64,000 nt of DNA from Liolophura sinensis (lineage: Eukaryota > Mollusca > Polyplacophora > Chitonida > Chitonidae). The notes beneath the pieces are model-generated. The model searched no databases, had not been told where the DNA came from, and saw only the letters and a program-made list of their open reading frames with translations. Below, in pieces: positions 56,011-64,000 of the stretch. Position 1 is the stretch's first letter. Each line of letters opens with the position of its first letter. The translations under genes were made by a program, and so were the position numbers. The DNA is taken from positions 27,120,628-27,184,627 of the forward strand of contig NC_088305.1 of assembly GCF_032854445.1 (NCBI RefSeq). The letters run 5' to 3'.

Positions 56011-56619
56011 GTCCGTAACCAAAGAATATCGAATACATGTAATAGCAAATGGAGATGACAACATGTAAGACAGAAGAAGTCATCCATTTCTAGTTATGCG
56101 GGATAGACAGTCAAACTTCTAGGCACGGCATCTATTATTTATGTCAAACTCGTAGTCTGTGCGTAATTTAAAGGTCTCACTGTTCAACTCTTCTATTAGA
56201 AGCCACCCAGCGCTCTCGTTGGTAATATAAATATTACCTTGTACAGCAGGTGGAAACTTAAATTGATAGAAAACGCCTAAGACGTTGGATGAAGAAAAGA
56301 AAAGAAGTTAGTATTTGTTCAGTGAGGCGTAACTCCACGCTCAGATATATTTGTTTTATACGTCTATGCTAAGACTGAAGATTTGAGCAAACCTGGCAGA
56401 GCGTGGAGATGTAACATGGCCGAGTTATGTTAGTCTTCTTGCCAGGGCTCACAGTTTTCAAGTCTGACTGGCGCCCAGTTTACCCATGGTTTTATTCAAT
56501 ATGGTTTTCTACAACAACGACATAGTTGTCCCATGGTTATTAAAGCAGGTTATCTGTTGAAATTACTCCGAAGCAATCGCGATGTCGATAAATCGTACCA
56601 ATAAGATTTATTCTCATTC
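56011..56619. other. Noncoding stretch, nothing recognised
   Basis: No frame or shared repeat seen. Confidence 0.4.
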
Positions 56620-56945
56620 CGGATTTACATGTATATCATATGAGACTTTCTGGTAGTCCTTATAGAGTTACCTGTGTGTCATAGTCTTGGATCTATATGA
56701 ATTTTTCTGCACAGAATTAGTCAATGGCAAAGCGTCAGACAGTCCGTGATGACGTGCCCATCACTTGAACAGCTTTAACTTTTATGGTTTGGTTAATAAT
56801 GGATCACCCGGGTCGGAATATCTGGCAGCAGCTAGCCATAGCCTTGAGAAATGACTAGAGTCACTTTGTTGCTATGATTTGCAAAGGAAACAGTAACTAT
56901 CTCGGCTAACAAGCCCTACATTTATACCAGTGGACATTGCTGATT
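56620..56945 (+). repeat. Low-copy repeat H, copy 3 (longest)
   Basis: 'cagacagtccgtgatgacgt', 'gcccatcacttgaacagctt', 'ggaaacagtaactatctcgg' and 'ctaacaagccctac' correspond to 35210-35375. The similarity may reach upstream to about 56620. Confidence 0.6.
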
Positions 56946-57384
56946 CCGCGACTGTGCCTAGTCTTCACTGTTGACAGTCAAAGACTGTGGCTTTGCCTTG
57001 ATGCTCTGTCACAAGCATTTCTTCGAGATTCGGTAAGGAGCGGTGAAGAGAAGCTGTGGGGGGACAAGTACTGGAGCATAACCACTCACCGTATTACCAT
57101 TTCATTATAACATTTCCCAACCAGAAGCAGCAAAACTATTTTTAACAAATTTGTAACAATTTGGAGTCAAATGAGACAAACCCTCATTTTAATAGGCTGC
57201 ATTTCGTGTGCAGAGGCAAAGCTAAGAGAGCAGGACGATTAAATAGAAAAAAACACCCCACCACAGTTTCTTTGGGTGCACCTAATGTTCTTTTTAATAA
57301 AACATTTTATGGAATGCTTATCTAAAATAAAAGCAACCTTATCACCATGTTGTCGTTTTTCCCTAGCAATTTGCGTGTGAATAA
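56946..57384. other. Noncoding stretch, nothing recognised
   Basis: 'cgtgtgcagaggcaaagcta' near 57210 resembles 'cgtgtgcagagacaaatgtc' near 54525, so repeat L or its flank may extend here. Confidence 0.4.
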
Positions 57385-57894
57385 TCTGGCTTGTTGAAAG
57401 GAAACGAAAACCTCTCCATATTGTTCGCTGTTTACGGTCTAGTGTAGTTTCTTTGGGGCAACGCTAAATCGGCAGACAGATATTAATCAAAATAACTCTT
57501 GTCATGTGGCTCCTTTGTTAAAACTCCTTTATTTAACCAAATAAAAATTTCGAAAGTCGTACACATCTAAGGCAAAGGCGCAAATGCTAGATGGGCTCTT
57601 TATAATTGTTCGTTGCGAATATAATCGATCTCTAGGGATAGTACACGGGAAAAAGCAATCCACATAAGGCTAATTGGACAATTAGATCACGTGTTTCCCT
57701 GAGATTCACTTACCTATATTACATGTACCTCTGGAGGTGAAAGGTTTATAAACCTTTCTGACTGCATACTAAAAAGTGTCAGCACGGATGGACGTTCAGG
57801 AAAATTTGCATTTCAGCACCTTGTCACACCACCGTTAGAATAAACTCGGTTTGCTATTATGGGAAAGTTCTCATCTGCAATAATTGTGCCTACA
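57385..57894 (+). repeat. Repeat L, copy 2, cut by LTR insertion
   Basis: 'aatctggcttgttgaaagga', 'tttatttaaccaaataaaaa', 'ctgactgcatactaaaaagt', 'tttcagcaccttgtcacacc' and 'gttctcatctgcaataattg'. It stops at 57894, where the LTR of the second element begins; in copy 1 and at 52070 the repeat continues. So the element inserted into a pre-existing repeat L. Confidence 0.75.
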
Positions 57895-58710
57895 TGTAAG
57901 GTTACCACTATCGCAGAGTAAAGATGATAAACAACTGGCTTGTTTAACTCTCAGATCAGCGATAGGGCTTACACAAGATCAAACAAAGAAACACGAAGAC
58001 GCTTGAATAAGTTCAATACATATATTTGAACAAAATAGACAAATAATACGACTCATTAAAGTATACAAAACGATACAAATAAATTTAATTACAAATGACA
58101 GTTGCGTCCGTGATGCCAATCTGTCGATGTACGTTCACCCCCTGGGAAATATACACAAAGTCACTTTTACGGTAAACTGGTATGAAATGTAAGTAATCAC
58201 ACAAAGAGACAATCAGCGATACAAGCTTCAAAATAACGTCTCAAACAAATAACAAGTGGCGAAAAACAAGCTCACAGGGTGCTCTGTACAGAAAATGGAG
58301 TACAAATGACGAATGGCGTGTAATCGTTAACTCCAAACCCGATAAATTCCTTCACAGTGAATGACAGTAAATATGATTGCTCTTCAGTGGGCTTGATCGA
58401 AATGACTGCTCTCAAGTGGACTAGAGTAAATCTCTGCGAGTTTCAGAACTCCGTCGCTCTTTTTTATAGACTAACGTAAAGAAAATTCTCGATGGTTTGA
58501 TGGTAAAGATGTTTGCAACACCGTTGCATATTCCAGAATGTATACCCCCGTGTACAATGACACTAAATCCATAAACACCGAAGCCTCCAGAAAGGTCGAC
58601 TGAATTTCAACGAAGGCTATAACGTACAAAGACGGGAAATGTAGGTCAGACACTAACTCAAGAACAAATAAAAAAATGTAATACAATATTTAAATACAAA
58701 ATTCTTAACA
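57895..58710 (-). repeat. 3' LTR of the second element, 816 bp
   Basis: On the minus strand it starts TGTTAAG directly after the polypurine tract and ends CTTACA, an inverted terminus. Its 3' end matches the plus-strand fragment 61075-61287 (for example 'gtttctttgtttgatcttgt'). The frame at 58471-58686 (-) lies inside the LTR and is not a gene. The 4 bp outside it are TACA; no matching duplication was found at the other end. Confidence 0.8.
58461..58468 (-). promoter_or_regulatory. TATA box of the second element's LTR
   Basis: On the minus strand TATAAAAA, about 250 bp into the LTR, comparable in role to 23798-23805 in the first element. Confidence 0.55.
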
Positions 58711-58730
58711 CCCCCTCCCCCCTCCCCCTT
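58711..58730 (-). other. Polypurine tract of the second element
   Basis: On the minus strand a pure run of about 20 A/G directly before TGTTAAG. Longer and more regular than in the first element. Confidence 0.8.
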
Positions 58731-58879
58731 CAAAGACAAGATTGCTGTACATTAAGAAAAGTGATTTTTACAATTACAAAATGTAACACATATATACAGT
58801 GATGACAAAATAATGTTATAAGGGATATGTGCACACACACAGAGAAATCTACGTACAAAAATGTCAATCAATTTATTTG

Positions 58880-59276
58880 GATAAGCAAGTCAGCCACAAT
58901 GTTGTCCTTACCAATACAATTTTCAGAGCTGATTTTCCTTCTTCAACTTCTCTAAGAACACCTCAGGGTTGTAATCAGTATACACAGTTACATTACCAGA
59001 ACTACTGGTCAAATACACTTCAAAATGCTGTACAGCCAACACAAGGCAAAATGCCTCCTTATCTATGGTGAAATAATTCTTTTCATGTTTGTTTAACTTC
59101 CTAGAGAAGTAACTCACGGGCTGTTCTATCCAATCCTCTCCTTCCTGAAGCAAAAGCAAAACAGCGCCTACTCCGATGTCACTTGCGTCCACTGCCATCT
59201 TAAAAGGACACATAAACTTTGGAGCTTTCAAAATAGGAGGGTTAGATAGAACGGCCTTTAACCTATCAAACGCCAA
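58880..59276 (-). pseudogene. RNase H remnant of the second element
   Basis: Open from 59276 to 58923 with AFDRLKAVL, then AVDASDIGVGAVLL (first catalytic Asp), TIDKEAFCLVLAVQHFEVYL (Glu) and VYTDYNP (Asp). A frame change near 58923 separates the last part, where GKDNIVADLL carries the final Asp, ending near 58880. It parallels residues 165-311 of the first element's second frame, with a deletion of about 20 residues before the GKDN motif. Confidence 0.8.
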
Positions 59277-60200
59277 CTGACAATCCGATCATACAAACTC
59301 AACATTCACCTTTAAGCAGCTGGGTCGATGGAGCAGCAACATCGCTTAAATTGGGTACAAACTTGCGGTAAAAATCGCACACTCCAAGTATTCTAAGAAA
59401 GCCTTCCTTAAAAGTAGGCACTGGTAAATCCAGTATGGCTTGGACTATAGCTGAACAACCTATCCACTGCCGACCTCATGACCAATGGTATGTCACTTGT
59501 GATTTAGCAAATTATGTCTTCTTAAGGTTAATCCCTAACCCAATGAAGACAACCTAGGGAGTATTTTCTACAGATCTTTACAATGATCTTCCCACTTGTC
59601 ACCCATGCTAAGAATGTCATCTATGTAGGCTGCAAAGAAGTCCAGCACTTTTACAACCTTGATGGCTAACCTGTGAAACGTCGCCGCGCTATTTTTCATG
59701 TTAAACGCTGTGCTACGAAACTGAAAATATCCCGAAGGAGTAGCAAAAGCAGATATCTCCTTAACCCTGTCTGTCAATGGTACCTGCCACTAACCCTTAA
59801 GAAGATAAATCTGGATAATAAACTTGGCATTTCCTACCCTATTAATACAATCCTTAATATGTGGAATAGGATAAGAATCCGTCCTGGTCACAGCATTGAC
59901 CTTTCTGTAATCCACACGTAGGCGAACAGAACCATCGGGCTTAGGGATAACTACAATTGGTGAACACCAACAACTCTGGCTAAGCTTTATAACCCCGTTG
60001 TCTAACGTACTGTATTTCATGGTTAACATGCTTTAACTTTACAGGGTTAATTCTGTAGGGGTGCTGTTTGATAGGCACAGTCCCTCCTACATCTACATCA
60101 TATACTGCAGGATTACTGCAACCTGTTAGATCCGAACATATTGTAGCTTAAGTCTCTAGCAACTTACAAATATCCTGTCTCTGATTTTTAGAAAGAAACA
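59277..60200 (-). pseudogene. Reverse transcriptase remnant of the second element
   Basis: RT pieces in order on the minus strand: PIKQHPYRINP near 60080-60040, IPKPDGSVRLRVDYRKVNAV in the open stretch 60029-59790, then 59777-59568 with DRVKEISAF, MKNSAATF and the catalytic YIDD at 59616-59627. The first catalytic Asp region is altered (IIQIYLLKG where the first element has VSKFDLLKG). The thumb region 59567-59277 is broken by stops, with FYRKFVPNLS still visible. This copy keeps the short segment between motifs A and B that the first element has lost. Confidence 0.8.
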
Positions 60201-60206
60201 CTTCAT

Positions 60207-61062
60207 CTAAATAGCCCAATGCACCTGATTATCCCACTTAGGCTCTAACAAATTAACTTGAATGCTAATAGGCTCTTTGGGATCAGTGTATGAAGTAGAC
60301 AACTCACCACTCTCCTCTACATGATTTACTACTTTGCCAGCCACAACTACTGACTGACTTGCATCACGGCAATTCCACTTCTTGAGCATATTAATGTTAC
60401 ATACTCTTTCAGTTTTCCGATGATCAGGTGTGCCAATAATGCAGTTAACATCGTTAATTTTCTTCCCCACCTGATATGGTTTACTATGCTTCATCTTAAG
60501 CGGTCCCTGAGGAGCGAATAACAAAACTAGAACCTGATCCCCAGGAGAAACACTTTCCTTCTCTTTCCTGCGCCAAGATATGCTCCTTCATCAAAGGTAA
60601 AAGACCCCTAACCTCATGACAATACACCAAGCCAAAAGGACTAAACCCAGTGGACTCATTAGGAGTATCTCTAGTAGCAAACAATAGAAATGGAATCCCC
60701 TTGTCCCAATCATTGGGATATTCCATACAATATTTTCGTCCACCACTTTTCATGCTTTGGTTGTATCTTTCCAAAACCGTTTGAAATTGAGAGTGATAAG
60801 CTGTGGCTGTAAGCTACGTAATCCCCAGCTGATACATAACTTCCGGAAATAAGCCTGACATGAAATTTGACCCCAGTTTAGTTTATATTTCCTTAGGTAA
60901 ACCATAACTGGTGAAAAACTGTAAAAGACTACTAACTATGTGAGGAGTACTTATCCATTTCAGTGGGATAGCGTCCGGAAATCTAGTACCTGTATCTATA
61001 ATAGTCAAAAGATACTTATACCCTGACTAAGTTCTAGGTAAGGGACCAACGCGTCAACTCGT
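60207..61062 (-). pseudogene. Integrase remnant of the second element
   Basis: The core starts at the inversion edge near 61062 with a frameshifted Asp then VGPLPRT, and continues with YKYLLTIIDTGTRFPDAIPL, interrupted by stops. The second catalytic Asp is lost (TKLGSNFMSG in place of SDQGSNFMSG). The catalytic Glu survives in VLERYNQSM at about 60772. The open piece 60774-60496 follows, then the GPY/F-like module (KPYQVGKK and NINMLKKW) in 60524-60207. Zinc finger, protease and the rest of Gag are absent on this strand. Confidence 0.8.
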
Positions 61063-61074
61063 TTGTTTTGAGAA

Positions 61075-61287
61075 GTTACTTGTATTTAATTGTAATTATT
61101 TGTATTTCTTTTGTATATTATTTGTATTGTATATCAATTGTATTATTTGTCTATTTTGCTCAAATATATGTATTAAACTTATTCGAGCGTTTTCGTGTTT
61201 CTTTGTTTGATCTTGTGTAATGCATATCGCTGATCTGAGACAAGCCAATTGTTTTCCATCTTTACTCTCCTATAGTGGTAACCTTAT
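61075..61287 (+). repeat. 5' LTR fragment of the second element, inverted
   Basis: Last 210 bp of the LTR. It matches the reverse complement of 57895-58100: 'attatttgtctattttgctc', 'gtttctttgtttgatcttgt', 'atcgctgatctgagac' and 'tagtggtaacctta'. Its upstream part is missing at the junction with the minus-strand integrase. Confidence 0.8.
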
Positions 61288-61305
61288 TGGTGGCTTGTCC
61301 GGGAA
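61288..61305 (+). other. Primer binding site of the second element
   Basis: TGGTGGCTTGTCCGGGAA directly after the LTR end. It differs from the first element's site only at the fourth base, the position pairing with the tRNA discriminator base. Confidence 0.75.
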
Positions 61306-61499
61306 CTAAAATCTGCTTGCACTAGATTTTAGCACGTGTTTTGGTTTCTGTTTAGGATCAGAGATTCACATTTTGTACAACTATTTATATGGTTTCTTTC
61401 TACGCTATATTGTGTCATTGTGTCTGAGGTATTTAATGTAGAATCATTCCTTGATAGTGAGAATTTTTAGTTCTTAGATAGAGTTAAGGAAGGCACATT

Positions 61500-62085
61500 G
61501 AAGCAAAATATCTGACAAGTTTGAATTAGACTTAAGCCAGAATCTTAGAAGAAGCGAAATGGTGGCTGCTATTAGAGAACACTTGGGCCTAGGTAATACT
61601 TTACCTATTACTGGCCAAAGGGGTGATACTGGATTGATGAAACTTCATTTAGACATGGAAAGGTTTAAGTTAGGAAAAGAAGAAAGGAAAAAGAAGAAAT
61701 GGAATAGAAAAGACAGAAAAAAGAGACAGAAAAAGAGAAAGAGAGTTTGAGTTACAGAGGTTGAAATTAGAAACGGAAGAGAGACAGAAACAGTCAGAGT
61801 TAGAACAGGTGTTCAAACTGAAGGAACTACAGGTTAAAAGTAAGGATAATGAGGCTGATGGTCGTCATCACCAAGGATTTGATTTGGGTGGAAACATTCG
61901 ATTAGTGCCCAAATTTGATGATAAGGATGTAGAAAGGTGTTTTCTGTCGCTGTAAGCATGGAGTGATCTGAAATGTATTGGGAAATGTTACTGCTCAGTG
62001 CATTTGAAGGTAAAGCTACAGAAGTCTATGCTGCTTTGTCGGCAGATCAGTCTTTAGAAACACTCGCTGATCTTCAGTGTAAATT
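61500..62085 (+). pseudogene. Gag remnant of the second element
   Basis: Pieces in two or three frames. First a Lys/Arg/Glu-rich stretch (61559-61750) comparable to the charged helix of the first element, then 61761-61955 with HHQGFDLGGNIRLVPKFDD, matching GFDVTKYIRLVPSF of the first element, then 61973-62060 with WEMLLLSAFEGKATEVYAAL, matching its WTMLLQSVLIGKAREIYTQL. It stops there; the zinc knuckle and protease are missing, and Penelope-like RT sequence follows at about 62085. Confidence 0.8.
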
Positions 62086-63348
62086 TGTCATCACTGTAGC
62101 AGACAAAGCTCCTAATAATGTCATCTTTATTTGCATATTTGCAAGAATTTTTATGATCAAATTCTTGTTCAAGAGCTATGTACATCTATAACAACATCCA
62201 CATATTCTGCTACCACATGTACTCTGTAGGAACTATTTAATAAACACAAAACCTTTCTTAAAGAAAGGCGCCTAAAGATACCTACCCATCATACAGAAAT
62301 ACCACAGCTTTACTGGTTTCCTAAAAATCCATAAATCCCCATACCAGGCTCAATTTATTGTAGGTTCAAGAAGTTGTACCACCTCTTGTCAACCCTACTC
62401 ACGAGAGCGTTACAAGGAGTAAAGTCATTTTAGAATAAGTATTGTTTGAACCATTGAACTTGATACTCATATGCATATACCGTACAAAGACGTACCCACA
62501 TGGGATTTCTCTTCTCTCTCTACTACAATTCCTCACAAAGATGTTACTGAAACAATATCTTCGTTAATTGTCTCGGTATTTACTAAAACAGGTCACCGTT
62601 ACATTAACGTCAGAAGCAATAAGGCTTTCTTTAGTTCTAATATTTATAATGTTTACCACTCATGGGATGTTACATCATTTATTGTATTACTCGAATTTCT
62701 CATTAATAACATCTATGTGAAATTCGGAGATACCATTTACCAACAGTGCACAGGTATTCCAATAGGTACCAATTGTGCGCCTCTTTTGGCAGACCTATAC
62801 CTGTTTTCATATGAATACGACTATATGCAGAAATTACTTAAAAGTAATATCTTGAAAGCTCGATCCTTTTCATTTACCAAGCGGTATATTGATGATCTAC
62901 TGGCGCTAAATAACCCCATATTGCTGAAGTGGTGAAGGAAATCTATCCGCCTTCATTGGATTTAATGGAGACAACAGATAGGTCTGAAGGTGCATCTTAT
63001 TTGGATTAAATCTGTACAAAGACGAGCAAAGTCTTCTTTCACGCCGCTTTTACGACAAAAGGGATAATTTCAATTTTAATAGTGTAAATTATCCTTATTT
63101 GGATAGCGATATACCAAAGGGTCCTGCACATGGCGTATTACATATCTCGCCTTGTAGCATTTGTCATATCTTGCGTAAATTGTGATGACTTTAATCTGCG
63201 TCACAAGTTGTTAGCTCAAAAATTAGTTTGTCAAGGTTACTCCATCAAACGCCTTCATTCTAACTTCCTCAAATTTTACAATGAGTATAACACTCTCGTT
63301 GGCAATTATGGACAGAGCGTTCAGAATCTCTGGCGATCTGCATTGTGA
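62085..63348 (+). pseudogene. Penelope-like reverse transcriptase remnant
   Basis: Pieces in several frames: ADKAPNNVIFIC at about 62100, PQLYWFPK with FIVGSRSCTTS at 62300-62390, then an open 154 codons (62471-62935) with YQQCTGIPIGTNCAPLLADL and FTKRYIDDLLALNN. The YIDD catalytic motif and the G-I-P-x-G-T-N-C-A-P motif are typical of RTs without LTRs that I assign to Penelope-like elements. Downstream pieces (62936-63348) keep the thumb region in changing frames, with SEGASYLD, YDKRDNFNF in a shifted frame, AHGVL/YISRLVAF and KFYNEYNTL. At least three frame changes and one stop. No GIY-YIG endonuclease was seen before the sequence ends. Assignment to Penelope-like rather than another RT group is from motif memory. 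Confidence 0.7.
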
Positions 63349-63349
63349 T

Positions 63350-63510
63350 CAACCACATAGACGGCGCTGTTATCCCTATGTACATATCTATCACGTACAT
63401 GATATTTAACAACATAGATGGCGCTGGGTGCCGGGTGTACCCGTCTTTCTTGTAAACAGCTTTTATACAGACTAGCATGTCATGTGTAACATCATAGATG
63501 GCGCCTGTTG
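63350..63510 (+). repeat. Triplicated 'catagatggcgc' motif after the RT remnant
   Basis: 'cacatagacggcgct' at 63354, 'aacatagatggcgct' at 63411 and 'atcatagatggcgcc' at 63491, each preceded by 'aac' or 'atcaacc' type sequence. It probably belongs to the 3' end of the RT element. Confidence 0.55.
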
Positions 63511-63639
63511 TAGTATGAGATCCTTACATATTAACGGGAAAGACGTAATCGTCCGTTACTTTTGAATCACAATCTGTTCGGTTAGGGTCTGTAACGCTCG
63601 TCATTTTCGAACTGTATCTAATACCGCTTAGCCTGGGGC

Positions 63640-64000
63640 TAGGGGCCGTAAAGGCAGCCATGTTCATTACATCTGCATGATGCCCTTATGAACAGTTGCA
63701 ATCAAAGCGCTGCTGAGATACCGTGTTTAATTGTTATTTGACATGGAATTCATTCATGGACAACGAATTTGAACTTTGATATGGAATTCATGCCTGGAAT
63801 ATCCACTGTCTGCCCGACATCACTGAAAGCTGATGAAAGCTTACCGGCTTTATTTATTTATATTTGTGTAATTTCTTACATACCTTTGTGTTTGGGAGCT
63901 ACTGTTAAACGTTGTTTTGGAAATGGATCTTGCGATCATCGACTTGAAACTCCATTTACGGACTACGAATGGATACGAATGTCGGACATGACACAATGTC
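63640..64000 (-). repeat. Dispersed repeat family C, running off the window
   Basis: Collinear with 40840-41235: 'agcctggggctaggggccgt', 'aacagttgcaatcaaagcgc', 'gcccgacatcactgaaagct', 'ctactgttaaacgttgtttt', 'gaaatgg' and 'gaatggatacgaatgtcgga'. It has a short local duplication, 'gacatggaattcattc' and 'gatatggaattcatgc'. Minus orientation is set by the plus-strand core copies at 4125 and 55820. Confidence 0.7.

Larger units (their letters stand above)
57895..62085. mobile_element. Second Gmr1-like element, decayed and internally inverted
   Basis: On the minus strand from right to left: integrase remnant (to about 61062), RT, RNase H, polypurine tract and a full 816-bp 3' LTR. On the plus strand from about 61075: the last 210 bp of the same LTR, a primer binding site and a gag remnant. 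Both LTR ends share long similar stretches, so the two halves belong to one family. The layout is what an inversion of the 5' half of one element would give; two half elements meeting head to head is the alternative. Integrase precedes RT here too. Many stops and frameshifts show it is old. Confidence 0.8.

Overview
This window looks like nuclear DNA of a lophotrochozoan animal, most likely a mollusc (a brachiopod is also possible). It is AT-rich and gene-poor. It is filled with short dispersed repeats, including two that I know from mollusc genomic sequence: family A, with the 'tttacgccgtactc' and 'ggccagcattatggtggg' motifs, and a 'cgccacgatatggctga' motif. It also carries animal-type retrotransposons and one gene with an intron-like acceptor. 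Nothing suggests bacteria or organelles. No rRNA, CRISPR array or convincing tRNA gene was seen.

Host coding content is small. The one solid host gene (13.6-14.6 kb, +) encodes a probably secreted protein with an F-type lectin (fucolectin) domain followed by a PAN/apple-like domain. Its main exon is clear and its first exon is uncertain. A short SAM-like reading frame (38.8-39.1 kb, +) is broken by a one-base frameshift. A possible terminal exon of unknown function lies at 36.5-36.9 kb (-).

The main structure is an LTR retrotransposon at 23593-30667. Its two 1014-bp LTRs are identical by eye. It has a 4-bp target duplication, a tRNA-Pro-like primer binding site, a polypurine tract, and an open Gag-protease-integrase-RT frame followed by an RT-RNase H frame. 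The pol proteins are Ty3/gypsy type but integrase comes before RT, the order of the Gmr1-like clade. A deletion of about 34 nt with a frameshift splits RT. A second, old and more diverged relative lies at 57895-62085. Its pol and 3' LTR are on the minus strand, but its 5' LTR end, primer site and gag are on the plus strand, so it has an internal inversion or is two half elements joined head to head. Its gag runs straight into a decayed Penelope-like RT remnant (62085-63348).

The rest is repeats: about 15 copies of a 350-bp nonautonomous element (family B), about 10 of a 350-400 bp family (C), about 11 pieces of family A, several paired or triple low-copy repeats, a palindromic MITE nested in a tandem array, and at least nine tandem arrays. 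The arrays include a very regular 11-copy 76-bp array at 39.7-40.6 kb and a 36-bp array at 8.8-9.0 kb that stays open on both strands. Most remaining stretches show no recognisable feature. All repeat boundaries are read by eye and are good to roughly 10-30 bp.
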